This document shows positions 35,918 to 49,620 of a stretch of 64,000 bases of DNA, one piece after another. Position 1 is the stretch's first letter. Every line of letters begins with the position of its first letter. The translations under genes were made by a program, and so were the position numbers. This DNA comes from Schistosoma haematobium. Its lineage: Eukaryota; Platyhelminthes; Trematoda; Strigeidida; Schistosomatidae. The notes under the pieces were generated by a model, which was given only the letters and a program-made list of their open reading frames with translations, had not been told where the DNA came from and did no database searches. The stretch is from positions 25,121,536-25,185,535 of the forward strand of contig NC_067198.1 of assembly GCF_000699445.3 (NCBI RefSeq). The letters are read 5' to 3'.

Positions 35918-35969
<52 letters not shown>
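35918..35969. repeat. (TA)n microsatellite
   Basis: A pure TA tract of about 52 bases. Confidence 0.95.
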
Positions 35970-35971
<2 letters not shown>

Positions 35972-36419
35972 CAAGCTAGAGCTGTTCAGTCAAGAATATA
36001 GACTTTGATCAATGCTTTGATAAACTCATAGACTGTTAATAAGAATATTAGCTATGATAAATAGTTATTATTATTGTTTCTGTTATTATTATTATCATTG
36101 AAAGGGTACTTTGTTGAATATTCGTCTCTTTAATGTTATGTAAGACTACTCAAACGAATAGAAATCCGAAAATCATATTATCTGTAGATGCCTCCATATT
36201 ATTCATAGAAAGTAAACTATAGGAGATTTTATACACTTTTAAAAATTAATTTAAGACATTTTTCTGTTTAGTTTATTGTTTATGTATTTAATGATCAGTT
36301 AGTTTAGTTTCCTGTCCTCTCATTCTATATATACTTGGATATATAACTATATAAAATTATCAATCATTTGATAAAATAATCGGTAGAATTATGTATGTCA
36401 AGTTGTCAGATGGTTGGAG

Positions 36420-36665
36420 GTAACCGTTAGTAAGTTTTGATTCTATATTACGTGCTGGTTAGTACTTTTCAGCAAGGCGTGTCTGGAGTCTTGAGTGAAC
36501 TGATGGTCTTACATAGCTCAGTGGTAACAAGTCTGAGTGTGAATCTTTGTGTTATAATTTCTCTTGTTGCGACCCAGCTACTCCTATTGCTTAGTAATCT
36601 TGGACACCAATTCATCTGACGAGTCCCCAAATAGGAACACAGGAACGAAAATTATATTCCAAATA
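36420..36665 (+). repeat. Degenerate tRNA-derived SINE with hammerhead-like box
   Basis: TAGCTCAGTGGTAAC is a good box A-like segment. About 100 bases on, CTGACGAGTCCCCAAATAGGA and ACGAAA match the hammerhead boxes with an insertion between stem II and the GAAA box. No functional fold is expected. Confidence 0.5.
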
Positions 36666-36799
36666 ACGCGGATGGAAGGAAGTAGGAATTACAATAAGAA
36701 AAACGTTAGTATGTTTATAGTTTTTAGACGAGAAGATCCTAGAGTCTTCTCCAAGTATCCACTACTGCTGATTGGTTAAGAAATAATCACTCATCATGC

Positions 36800-37010
36800 C
36801 CCAACATAATCCCGCACGGAACGTGCTTTAATTCAATCTATATTCCGCTGACACTCTGTAACACTAGATTGAACCCTCCAGGAAGCATCAGTTCCCTCAA
36901 GATTACGGGCACACCTTACTGACGAGTACCAAGTAGAACGACACACGGGTTTCCTGTCGACTACCTCCCATGTAATTCAAACACGCGCCATCCACTTTTA
37001 CAGTGTGAGG
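36800..37010 (+). repeat. Second hammerhead-like repeat (relative of 2.7 kb)
   Basis: CTGACGAG at 36,919-36,926, ACGACAC and TTTCCTGTC then GACTACC repeat the order at 2,750-2,800. CTGACGAG matches the hammerhead box exactly; the GAAA box reads GACA. CTGTC before GACTACC would be the cleavage site. This differs from the SINE hammerheads in stem I. Confidence 0.4.
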
Positions 37011-37769
37011 TTTTATCGTACTGTCAAGCATTTCTGGTACTAAATGATTTTCTCCAAGACTAAGGTATATAAATGTGACTGATCAATGAGCTTTGGCAAA
37101 TGTCATATTTTTCTAGACATTAGTTATCGATGATCACATACTATAGATTTGATTACAATCTGACTCAATAACGAGGTGTATTTTGTTTTAAATGTTCAGT
37201 GTTTTGAATTAGCGAACAGACAAAGTTGTGAATATATTTAATGTTGTATTTCTTTTAGTAGTATAGTGTATGTAATCGCTGGTGAAAGTAATTCTCTTTC
37301 TAGGAATTTCAACCACAATAAACAACAAATATGAGAAAGAAAGATCATTTGTAAGTATCACGGAATAGAAAACAAAATTATGATTATTACATAAGTCATA
37401 TTTCAACTACTTTTTTTGGTAACAATATTTATGCTTTCATTGTTTATCACAAGACTGATTAAAAATAATAATAACAATATTTTTACGACCACTTGGAATT
37501 ACCCTGTATTTCAACTTACGAAATGGTTACGTCATAATTTCTATTATAAACAAACAAATTAATTAAAAACACAATTAAAATTGATCAGTCTATGATCTCA
37601 TTAATTATATTTGATGATCAGTCATTCGTTTTTACTAAGACCCTATAGTATGTTCACTAATTTATGTCTTTTATGCCTGTTTATCAATCTAGTTACCTGT
37701 TTGTATTTCAACTTATTGGTGTGTATGCATATTTGTATTCACTGAATTCGCTGTTACTGCCTTCAGTAG

Positions 37770-40135
37770 TTCATTTTTAATTGTATGTGATTTAAATTCA
37801 TGTGACTGTAGCTTCCTTACGCCACTAGGTCACCAAAATGTAGTAGATTTCCCTACTCGTTTTGATGCTCATTTAGACTTCGTTTTCATTAATGATGTGC
37901 GTATGTATGTGACTCGTAAACGTGCTCCATTGTCTAGCTCGGATCACTGTATAATTCGTGTCTTACCTAAAGTATATAGGAAAGTATGGAAAGAGTACAC
38001 TCTTACATCAAACTAAAAAGGTCAAATATAGGAATTACTCAGAACAGTATATTCGAAATCTGCAAAACATGTTCCATACGACTAACTGGGAATTGTTTAC
38101 AGATGACTCACTGGAAATCACTACTGATGTCATCACTTGTTATCTTAAATTCTGTTTTGATATTTGTTGTCCCACTGAAACCATTTTTGTAAGTTTTGAT
38201 CGACTTACATCTTCACAACTAAAACGACTACGGAGGGTGAAAGAAAGAATGTAAAAGGAGAAAAACTCTAATAATGTTCGTAAGCTAAATGGTCTAATAA
38301 ACCTAGAGATTAGACGTCTTAACTCTATATTTACTCAGAAACTCTTGTCTTGCAAAAACTCTCTAAGTATGTGGAAACTCTTTAAAGAACTTACAAGTGA
38401 CAGACAGTTTAGGAGCGATAATCAGCTGAATGTTTGTGACTTAAATAAGTCTTTTGTACGTCAGTCATCTGATGTGATGCTCCCTCTATCCACGGGCTTA
38501 AATATTAGCTGTGTTCCTAGTTTCACTGAAACTGATGTCCGAAGATGTCTCCAATCGCTTAATTCATCCCGATGTTTGGGACCTGATAGTATCCCAAACC
38601 TCCTTTTTTTGAAAATGTGCTGACGTTCTATGTTATCCATTCACGACTATATTTAACAGATCTTTCTCATCTAATCTCATACCGAAAATATGGAGAAAGA
38701 TAAATATAATTCCTGTACCCAAGAAAGCATCTGGTGATAAGAATGTAAAATTTAGACTTATTGCAATAACTTCACCCTTCCTCAAAGCAATGGAAAAATT
38801 ATTAATACTTTCACTTCAGCCTGCGATAAAAGAGCATATTGATCCGTATCAGTTTGCTTTCAGATGCAAAAGAAGCACCTTAGATGCTGTTGCTGTTCCG
38901 CATCACAATATAGTGTTCAACTTAGAAAAGGCTAAGAAGTATGTTCGATGCGCTTTTCTGGACTATACTTCAACTTTTGATTCTATACGAAGACAACTTC
39001 TAATTAAAAGTTAATCAGCATCAACACTGACAGCTGGATAACCAACTGGCTATGTTCCTGCCTCTCTGGAAGGGAACAGTATACTGTATTTGGAGGAAGG
39101 TGTTCAGAGTCTCTACTGTCTGATGAGGGTGCACGACAAGGAGCCTTTCTTTCACCTCTTCTTTTCCCTTTTTTTCTGCATGATCTGCTATCTTCCACAG
39201 TATACACTTTTGTGAAATATACGGATGATCTCACTGTATGTATGCCTATCTCTTCCTCTTTACATCCCATAGAAATGAATGAGTTTTTGTCTTATATTGA
39301 TTGTTGGTCTGTTGGTAATGGTCTCATACTTAATCCGTCTAAATGTCAAGCTGTTAACTTTAGCATGAGACATAAACGGCATCTAAACAGCATTTTGAGA
39401 TCCCATAATGCTTGTACCATTGGGGACTCTTTGATAAACACAGTGTCGAAGGTCAATTTTATTGGTGTTACCTTTTCCTCTGATCTCTTTTGGTCTTGCC
39501 ACGTTTTATTGTTATCCAAGAAGGTTTTCCGTCTGACTTACTACATAAAGAGATTGCATGCTCTTGGGATTACTCGTCATTTACTCTTACAATTTGTCAA
39601 TTCTTGCATATTACCTATTATTCTTTACTGTTCTCCATTATTCTTTCCCGGGCTTTTGAGAAGAGACTTTGCTATATTGCGGAGAGTGCTGAAGGCAGTT
39701 AGCAAGATGTGTGATGAATCTTTCGAGGTCATAATTAATGTGGTTGTGGATAGACATCTAAAGTCATGCAAACTCCTGGCAGCTGTTATTTTATCAGATA
39801 CTAACCATCCCCTTCACTCTTATCTTTCTCCTTGTATATCTTATGGTAGAACGAGAAGTTAATACATTAAAATCCACGCACTCAAGCAAAGGTATAAAAG
39901 TTCTATAATATTTTACTTAGCGAATATGCTCTGTAACGAATAGGTTGTTACAGCTGACCTAGTCAATAACCTGATTTCTTTAAACATGTCTTTAATTGAA
40001 AATTTGTACAGATTTAGATTTTTTTCACCTTTTTCTTTTCTTTTTGCTTTTGTAAAAGAAGCGCGTTGAAATAAGTGTTGAAAATTCTATATTATACCAA
40101 AATATAATATTGAATAAAGCCATTAATAACAATAA
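37770..40135 (+). pseudogene. CR1/Jockey-like non-LTR retrotransposon, 5'-truncated and broken
   Basis: It opens with the end of an endonuclease (VVDFPTRFDAHLDFVF, then SSSDHCIIRVL), passes through a linker (QNMFHTTNWELFTDD), and continues with reverse transcriptase blocks: DVRRCLQSLNSSRCLGPDSI, IWRKINIIPVPKK, DPYQFAFRCKRSTLDAV, AFLDYTSTFDSI and YTDDLTVCMP, then NPSKCQ. The catalytic DD is kept, but at least four frameshifts or stops separate the blocks. The longest intact frame, 39,212-39,862, covers motif C and the C-terminal part. A 3' end with AATAAAG and ATT/AAC repeats lies near 40,110-40,135. It is in the same direction as the DYRK-like gene. Confidence 0.8.
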
Positions 40136-40139
40136 TTAT

Positions 40140-43100
40140 CAACTGAAGTGCATCTGTACTTATTTATAGTCATTAATGCTTGTTTACATATTTATCAGTA
40201 TGTTCACGTACGTGCACACACATTATCGAGAAACGAACACATACATGGAAGTAATTTTGAAAACAAAAATATCTAACTAATTAAAAAAACGTCGTCATCA
40301 TTCGACAGTATCCTTTTAGATAGTAGTATGTAATGCGGTAATGGTGGTGATGGTAGTTCACATAATGCAAAATTGATTCACGTTCACTCTGATTGTATTC
40401 ATTGTTTAATTTATATTACAATTGAATATTTTATTCTTTTACTATAAGTTTGTAATCAATGGATTGTTTATGTTGGTAAAGTGATTCACATTCAATGACG
40501 AACTATATTATTATAACAATGAAAAAGATAGAGACTATACTAAATTAATAGATTTACTAATTCTATTGCTAAATGCAGTAGTGTTTTTACCTTTTCTTTT
40601 ATATCTATTTTAAGTCAAGTTTTCCTTATGCTTGTGTGTGTGTGCATATTTGTGTGAATATATTCGCATACATCTACAGAAGTCCATTTATAAGTAAACG
40701 AGTTAATCTAAATATTAAAAAAAAAATTAACTACGCATGAAATGATACATGCCAACATGTAATCTAGATAAACTTATTACCTTAATTATTTCCTGTCATT
40801 AGTAGATTTTTATTAGCAATCAATACTAAAAGAATCATGAATAACATGTACATTTGGAATGTGAATCACTTATTTGTAATTCCTCTAATTGTATCATGAA
40901 TTATTCAGAATAAATGTCGATTTTCTCGCATTTGATAATACTCAGAGATGAATATGATAATTTTATTAGGATTGATTTGTCTATTGAATATGAAGCTAGC
41001 AATAATAATAATCTTAGTAGGGTTAAGAATGATCCATCCATCATGATAGTCCAGTATAGTTTATCTACAAGCAAATAAAATCACATTGCATTAAATGATA
41101 TAAAATAAGTCTTAATGAGAAATTCTCATTTCAAAGATGAATTTCATACCAAAGTGAGCAATTAAACAATTGACAATAAGAGAGCAATAGACATCTGTTT
41201 GAACAATGTAGTGAGATGGAAATTACCAATAACATTAGATTACGTTGAATCCTGAGTAGCAATGAATGAGTTGTAAAATTCCTACTTGATTATAGTCATT
41301 CTCAGTATAACTTTAGTTTTTCATAAAAGATAATTATTAAAATAAAAAAGAAGATTGTCATAAACACCTAAGTCAATGAAAATACTGATTTCATTTATCA
41401 ATGCAATATCGACAATATCTAATGCAAAACACAAACATCCATACTCAGTATTAAGAAATGGTTTCTTTTCTGTTCAGTTCAATATAACTGAATTGTATTA
41501 TGTATAAGAAATAATGTAATTTAATGAAGGATAACTGATGAACCCACGAATGTTAAACTTTGATATTCATTTATGGTAGATTTGCAATAAAGTGTATTTA
41601 TACAGAAAGTAAAAGCTAGATTTCATCGGTATATGTTTATGTACAATTTATATTGTTCTATAGCGATATACCGGTATATGGAAATATACACATGTATCAA
41701 TAGTTAATATAAGAGCAGTAGTTAAATAAGTAGAATAAATTTAACACATATTGTTCTTAAGAACATCCTTGAAGATACTTCATGTCATGTTATTATATCA
41801 TTTAGGAGACTATTAAAGGTCATGTTGCATTATACAGCATTCAAGTTTAAAGTATTTCAACAATACGCATAGTTGACTAACATTCATAACGTAAGGTTTA
41901 CCTAATAAGAAGATAAATGGCTATTCCCTTTTGCAACTCAAGTATGATCGAGAATTAAGGAGAATTCCTATCAGTTAAAAAATATGTTAGTACCATATAA
42001 ACAATTTAGCAAATATATTACATCATTTTATACTGACTAGTTACCAAGTAGTAATTAACTTATTTGCTTGTTTAGGCCTTAGCCCTGACTAAACTCTATC
42101 GTCAAAAATCAAAACAGTGTACAAGATGTCAGATCATAAACTAGTTGTCATATTGTGACCTGATCAATAGGATTCGATCAACTTTTCAGTCATGCGGATT
42201 ACCAGTCACTTCCAGGATAACTCAGTAATAGTTTATCTATGATACTAGATTGACGTTAATTCGAGCATCAGTTCTATCAACAGCATAAAACGTGATGTGA
42301 ATTAGCCAAAAACCTGGAATGTCAATAAACTCACACTAACCACTTAATATATATGACTTGTTGTCGAATAAACAGACATCCATAAATTAAATCGATAAAA
42401 GTTATAAAATTTCAGTGTAATTCAAACAATGGTACATCTTCCGTTATAGTAAAACATTTTCATAAAATTACTTCCCCTTTATTTCAAATCCTAAAATAAA
42501 TCAATAACTTGTGATTGTGTTCTGCTTGTCAGTAAACTAGGTAGAACTGGTCAATTATTTGTTTTAAATACAGTGATGTAAACATTCGAATAGATTTCAT
42601 AACACCCTGGTTGGTTAGATGTTTTTTCGTTGCTGTTTCTTTTGCTTAAATACAACTTTGAGTGTGATAATAAATAGAATGATTCAGTCCAATCAGTCAG
42701 TTAATCCTTAGGTGATACCTAGTTCTAGTGATTTACGGAATTTGGTAAAATTCAAAAGTAAAATCATAATAATTTAGGTGGAGTAAGTTAAGAAACTTGT
42801 GACAATTGGGACAGATTATAAGTGATTTGAAAAGTTGCCAAAATAAAACCCAACACCTTAATAGTTTTGTTTTTGACATCAACACACACATGTTTACATA
42901 AATAGTTTTCATACAAAATAAACATTAGACTTTCACAATGTATTATAAACTTATTATCGAGTGGATTGAATGTACAGTTATCCTAACGGATTTATGATTT
43001 CTCTGAACATAAATACTAAAAGAAAGATCCTGTTTAGTTCATTTTGGATGTGTTTTTTGAAAAAAAATAAATAAAAACATTTCACACAATTTCAACCTTT

Positions 43101-43140
43101 AGGTACAATTATATTTATGAATGAAAGTGAATGGTTATTC
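40140..43140. other. AT-rich non-coding stretch
   Basis: No coding segment or repeat family was recognised. Confidence 0.4.
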
Positions 43141-43149
43141 TATGTCGTT

Positions 43150-43150
43150 C

Positions 43151-43181
<31 letters not shown>

Positions 43182-43276
43182 TTGATATTTACAGGGGAAA
43201 AATATCCATATACAAAAAGGGGAAAAAGGTTTTATCAACCGTTTCCATTGCAAATAATAATTATTATTATTATCAT
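43150..43276. repeat. (TTA)n tract and nearby AAT/ATT inverted run
   Basis: About 32 bases of ATT repeat at 43,150-43,181 and an AATAATAATTATTATTATT block at 43,255-43,276. Simple sequence only. Confidence 0.85.
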
Positions 43277-43899
43277 TAAGATAACACTGTTGGCATACAT
43301 TTGTATAAAATGTTTAAGAGACAGAGAAAAAGTGCATTCTTTGTCTATATAATCATCATCATAATAATATATATTATCTAATCTAATGTATAATGTAAAC
43401 TTGTTCATTAAGTTACGTACTATAAAATAATTAGAAATTGCAAAGAAAATATTTTATTTGAATATTGAAAAGACAAAAAATGATGTTACATTATTTTCTT
43501 TACTTTATACTTTGTTTACAAGATAGACCGTAGATTAGTCACCTTTTGTGTTTATGATTGTATATTTTTATCTATCTAACTATATACTTGAATAAGATGA
43601 TAAATTAAAGATCTGAAAATTTAGGATTTTTTTTCGACTAGATTATAATTTATGATAGTATCCACACATAAGTCTAGTTTTTCAGTATTGACTCGTTAGA
43701 TATTTAAAAAGATACCATGAAAATATGATAAAATAAATTTAAAATATACTCAAAAGCACATAAGGTACTTCACATAATATTAATTACACAATAACTGGTA
43801 TATGCAGTCTGATTAATTTCGAAAGCAGTTAGATGACTAGTGAAAATCATAAGGTGCTAGATGATTATTTTGTCTTCATATGTGAATTCTCTCACAAAT

Positions 43900-43985
43900 T
43901 GACAACCATACTTGAGTTTGAACTCAGGACCTTTGAGGTCTATAGTGGGTCCATAAGGTTTGGGTAATCGAGCTCATATACAATG
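43900..43985 (-). repeat. tRNA-like SINE fragment
   Basis: The minus strand contains GAGTTCAAACTC, a box B-like run, after a GGACCCACTATAG segment. A 5' head resembling box A is only weakly visible. Confidence 0.35.
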
Positions 43986-44299
43986 CAGCGTGCAGATCTA
44001 ACTTTAAAAAAATTTGAGGCATATACGATGCGTAATGTCGTATAAACGATAGTATTTCACTCTATATTTTGAAAAATGAACGTGGACTTTATTGATAGTC
44101 AGTTTATTAATCGTTGTTGTATTAAACACTCTATTTTTGACTAGATTATCATCATTTACAATGGAAAAAATAATGATTTTTAACACTTAATTCAGTGAAT
44201 GTTGGACGCAATGTAACGCTAAAACACGATTAGATGTAGACAAGTTGTAATTCCTTTCAATTACTCTTCGTAGAAACGTATTAATCTGTAGAGTCTGGT

Positions 44300-44780
44300 A
44301 CTCCATCAAGCCCACATAGTTTATTCTAGCATCTAGACAGACCAATCTATTCATTTTTCCAAGTCACCTTCTTACCTTGTCACTTATTCGCTTGCTAATC
44401 TTGACTGCTTTTATTTAAGTATATGTGTGTTAATTACTTACCATATTCATTTTGTGTTTGTAACTTATTTTTATTTAACTTTAATATCGAGTCACGCTTG
44501 ATTAAATTGAGTCGGCACATTCGCCTTCTCCATTGCATGTCATTTTGTTTCGTCTCACCCTCTCCTCTTCACTTCTTTCGCTTCCTTTCTCTGATTGTTT
44601 GTCCAAATCAACTATTGTTTGATATATGCACATTCGAAATCCATTCTCGTATTTGATTTCTTTAATTCCGTTATTCACTAATGTGATTTAGGTCGATAAT
44701 TATATACGAGGGTAGCTGGGATGTATATTTCGATAACAATCATTCATACGATCTAATTGCAGTTAGAAACAGGGCCACAC
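44300..44780 (+). repeat. LTR-like dispersed repeat, copy 1
   Basis: It aligns by eye over about 400 bases with 53,650-54,090: TTATTCTAGC, ACCTTGT...TTATTCG, GAGTCACGCTTGA, TTTAATTCCGTTAT, GATATACGAG-type and CATTCATAC blocks in the same order. There is no coding capacity. Size and lack of ORF would fit a solo LTR, but termini and target duplication were not found. Confidence 0.5.
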
Positions 44781-44999
44781 TAAAAGTGATTAGCCCGATG
44801 TGCAAACGCGACGCAATTTTCGATGATACGAATTAATGGAGTCAGATATTCGAGGGCCACCCTGAGAATCATAACAAAAATTGCACTGTATCCTACATGC
44901 ATCAGGATAGTTTTGAATAAAAAATGTAGGAGATACAGATTATTAAACATAGAATTATTTTTTCACGTTGTGTGTTTATCAAAGTAACATTTGTACTTG

Positions 45000-46200
45000 T
45001 ATATAAGGACGTGATTGGATATTTATAATTAAAAATAGACTGTGATTGCTAACATTACATAAAATAAAATGTTTCAACTGCTACATTATGCAGTAATTTA
45101 TCTACTGCATAGAGAATGAAAAATATTTTTTTATTTGACTACATATTCAAATCTCAATAAATGGATAAAAGTTCAAATGTTCTTTTTTGAGCATTCAGTT
45201 GTTTTAACTGATTAAGTTCCATATTATAATATAGTAATATCAGTTTATTAAAAGTAATTTTCCATATTCTACTATCATCAGTTGAAAGATATCTTTAATT
45301 TTTAGAATGAGTCCTGGGAAAAATGTTAGCCGGTCATGAAAATTAACTCTTTCAATTTGATGCCTATTACTGATTAGTATCTAGAAGAGCTTCAGTAGTT
45401 TTTATGAGCTGTGATCAGTGAAATTTAACTAAATTAGCATAGATATAACTAATCAAGTTAGATGGTTTTGATAAACCGTAAAGTGACTGACGTTGAAAAC
45501 TAGAACTATTAGATTCTGACCCAATGGATTAAAGCTAATGCACTAGTCATAAAACCCTAATCTCCTCCATTTATTTGTTAGTGTTGCAGATCATCACTGC
45601 CGTCCAGTACACTCTGATATTCCACGACTCTTTATTTAGTAATAATCCCTGATAGAACATTAGCTTCAAACTGAACGATAATTATTTTATCAATCAGCTC
45701 CGTTAAAATTTCTCATAAATAATGTATGCTGATCGACAGTTCTATAAGAAAGTACTAAATCAAATAACTCTTTTGTTCTTTCATGTGTATTGATTGAATG
45801 GTCATAGAATCGATATTGATGAGATATTGTATTTTTCTATGGTGAAAAAATCAACAGTTATTGATTTTTCTCTATATCCAGTAGTTAATAGCTAGAAGAA
45901 AATGCGAGTACAGTTTGGAAAATCTCATTGGTTATATATTTTTCTGAATTCTGCATGCTAATTTAAATTGTAATAGAAAAAATAGAAATATTTAATAGTC
46001 AATATCTGTTAGTAGTTAGTAGTTGATTAATCACTTGTTCTTATTAAATGAATATTCGAAGAGAGAAAAATTAACTTTTGACAGAAATCAATACGCTGTA
46101 TATACATATATGCATATGTTTATACATATACCGATATAAAAGAAGCATAATGTTTTCGATACTAGCTAGTATATTTATTATTATTGAGTTATATTATATC
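45000..46200. other. AT-rich non-coding stretch
   Basis: Possible tRNA-like debris at 45,515-45,600; otherwise nothing was recognised. Confidence 0.4.
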
Positions 46201-46204
46201 TATT

Positions 46205-47050
46205 TACTTACTTACACATGTCTCTCTTCTTGGAGGAACATAGGCCGCCCATCAGGATTCTTGATCGATCTCTATCTTGGGCAATCAATCCTTTCCAGTT
46301 GTTATACATTCTTTGGATGGCTGCTTCGGATTCCCGACACAATGTGTTCCTTAGTTTTCCTCTTTTCCTCTCAGGATTCCAAGTTAGGGCATGCCTTCTG
46401 ATGCAATTTGATGACTTGCGTAATGTATGTCCTATCCACTTCCGTCTTTTTCTAGTTTCCTCTTCAGTTGGAAGCTGGTTTGTCCTCTCCCACAGTACTT
46501 TGTTCCTGATAGTATCTGGCCAACGAATATTGAGTATTTTGCGTAGAAAATTATTTATAAATGCTTGTACCTCCTTGATGATGATTGTAGTAGTTCTCCA
46601 TATTTCAGCTCCGTACAGCAGGACTGTCTTGACGTTCGTATTGAAAATTGTGTCTTTGATATTGTTCGACAGTTGTTTTGAGTTCCATTTGTTCCTCAAT
46701 TGTAGGAATGTTCTAGTTTTGCCATTCCTTACCTTGAAGTCTGCGTCGGATCCTCCTTGTCTATCAATGATGCTGTCCAGGTACGTGAAAGTTTCTACTC
46801 TTCCAGAGCTTCACCTTCAAGTGTGATTGAATTGGTACCCTGTGTTGTCGTTGAGTTTCTTGCTTTTACCCTCGTGTATGTTGAGGCCTGCTGCTGCACA
46901 GGCTTCTGCTATACTAGTTGTATTCATCTGTATTTGTTTGTTTGTTTGTATGGGATAGATGGGTTAGGTCATCTGCAAAGTTCAAATTGTCTAGCTGCAC
47001 CCAAGCTGTCTATTATATTTCGCGTTTACCCTGAGGTGTTGAGATCTACA
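46205..47050 (-). pseudogene. SR2-like LINE, 3' fragment
   Basis: The minus strand begins in reverse transcriptase motif C, NLNFADDLTHLSH, then [21 protein letters not shown], and a 163-codon open frame (46,208-46,699) with [51 protein letters not shown] and an ILMGGLCS end. The FADD catalytic pair is kept, unlike in the 7.5-kb fragment. Frameshifts lie near 46,700 and 46,850. It is 5'-truncated, and a TAAG/TAAA-type tail follows at about 46,190-46,210. The C terminus matches the fragment at 9,591-9,880. Confidence 0.8.
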
Positions 47051-47059
47051 TAAATATAT

Positions 47060-49579
47060 TATACTGCTGGGCGATATTCTCAAAGTTTATGGTTAGCACC
47101 AAACACTTGTTATAAAATTTACCACAGTGCTATCCTACATGGAACGGTTTTTGTAACGCTCATACTACGAACCTGATTTTTAGTACGAGACCAGCACTAA
47201 AGATTTTGCACCACGATATTGTATGGTCCATTTCTATCATGAAATTAGCTATATGTTTGATTAACTCAATATTATTGTTTGTACTTATGGTACTTAGTGA
47301 CCTGAAATTCAAATATCTGATGACTACTAGCACACGGTGTACTAATCCTAAAAAACTTTTTGTCAATTGCTTTAGACCGTACAATATTGTAAAATAATGA
47401 AATTTAATACAATCGACTGGTACATTAAGTCGGTATTCTCTGACAATGCATACTTCTTTCCTTGTTATTCCACAAAAATTGGACATTTGGAAAATAGACC
47501 AATAATGTTTACTATTTCTGGTGTAAATCAATTGCAGTTCATAATGTAAAATGTCAATTCACACATTCATTGATAAGTTATTGTTCATGGATTAGAGAAG
47601 GAAATAAGAAAGAGTCATTTCGATTATAATTAGTGGTATAGAATGTACAATGTTATATTTTAAGAGACTATAGTATTATATACGTTAGATTTAAAAATGG
47701 TGAGTGATTGGGTAACATGAATCAGCTTCAAAGAAATGAATGAAGCGTATGTTCAATATTCGTTGGTTGAGATGTCTAAAAAGGTGACAGGGAGTCTACA
47801 ATCACTAAAATTCAGTCGTGTTGTAGGTTAAGAATATAAGTGAAATTCTCAACGGCTTGAACTATCTCTGTGTTGATACTTGAAACTGAATTTAATCTAG
47901 TTTTATTTTTGGTATGTTTGCACTCTGAGCAATCGGTCTTGAATTAGTATATTTGTGTCTTCCCAGAAATAAATTTCAAAACTTTGATTACGTCCCAAAA
48001 CAACAGAGTAGCGCTAAAGAGTATATATTTAATCTCTTGATTCACATAGACATTTGAATTGCTCTGTTGTCGAGGCTTATCTTTGAAATATACTGTAAGC
48101 TACAATAGTACTATCATTATTATCACTACCATTATTACTACTGTTATGATTAATAATAATAATAGTAACATGAGAGAATAAGCCGAAGATGTATGAGAAA
48201 AATCAATATTTCAATAATAATCACATAAATTAAGCTTGAAAAGTTCAGTATGCGTAACTGTGTAAAATTATTTACCTACATCAATGAAACTTTCGTTCAT
48301 ATTTATGTTTTTAGTGAACATAAAATATGAACATTATTGTTTTCGTTATTACGCTCTAATTATACTGAAATGAGAAGCAAAATTTTGAGTATTTTTATTC
48401 TTACACAACTGTGGACCACACTATGAATGATGGCTTACGTCAGTCACATTTATCATTTAGATAAAAAAAATAAAAAGTGGTGACTGCACGTTAAATAAAC
48501 TAAGATAACATCATTATTGAGGCGATATTCATCCGGTTTCCTGCTTTTAGCTCTAAACTCCTACAAGACAAATTAGTTACTAACTACTAATTTGTCGTCC
48601 GTCTACTGTAATGAATTTTTATTCAGTTAATTTAGACTTCTTCCTGTAATATTCAAGATTTAGGTAATAGTTTACTTATCACATCTTTTTAGCTTTATGC
48701 AACTTTCATTATGATCGTAAATATTTACAGACTGTGGTTACTTTTCCAGAATAAAACCAAGTTTTGTTACACAGGTTTTGGTTTATAATATTTTTTCACT
48801 AAGGTACAGAGTTTTGGATGAATTTATAGCTTTCCACGATAAGTTTCATTAAAAAGTGTTCTTCCCAAACCATGCTTTGCGCAAGACACGTAATGTAGTC
48901 GGCAATGTATGATATTTACTGAATATTGCAACCAATTGTAGTTGGAAATGTTAACCAACAAATACAAGCTCAGCAGTTTGAAGACACCAGGATAACCACG
49001 GCTTCTGAATGCTCTGAGTTTGAAACCTATAGGCCTTATATCTGTGTCTTGAGGAGTTGCAGTCTGTTTATTAATCCAAATAAATTGACATGTACCAAAA
49101 ACCTCATTTTAGTAAATTTACGTTAGAAGTTGTACCACATATAGTACATCAATAACATCCATACTTCTGTAAGATAATACAATGATCCTTAAAAAACTAA
49201 TCAAGAAATGATTGAAGTGATGACTTAGCTAACATATTTTCAATTCCATTGATAAAAAATATTTTTTCGAAAATATTTCTGACTTAATTTCTGATTCTTC
49301 GTTCTTTATAATTCTTCTTCAATGATACAGTGAATTTCTTTCGTCATTTATAATTCTATGGGGCACTGACAATAAAATTTCTCGATCATTGATTTCAGGA
49401 GTAGACTATTTAGTTATGCATTAAATGAGATTTAGCCTAGGAATATAAACCGCTTTATTCCTATAAACCATATTGGTTGAATTCAACTTTGGTAACACCC
49501 GGAATCAATGTGATAATTATACAGTCAATGTCTAAATCCCTGATGATAACTCCAATCCAATTTACAAAACTTTCTGCAG

Positions 49580-49580
<1 letters not shown>
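47060..49580. other. Non-coding stretch with one long chance-like ORF
   Basis: A minus-strand frame of 123 codons at 47,160-47,531 has no recognised motif. 48,926-49,126 resembles decayed SINE sequence. No exon was supported. Confidence 0.35.

Positions 49581-49583
<3 letters not shown>

Positions 49584-49618
<35 letters not shown>
49584..49618. repeat. (TA)n microsatellite
   Basis: A TA tract of about 35 bases. Confidence 0.95.

Positions 49619-49620
<2 letters not shown>

Noticed and set aside
47160..47531. 123-codon minus-strand ORF
   Set aside because: No start or splice context, no recognised motif, composition rich in Ile, Phe and Leu as expected of AT-rich DNA.
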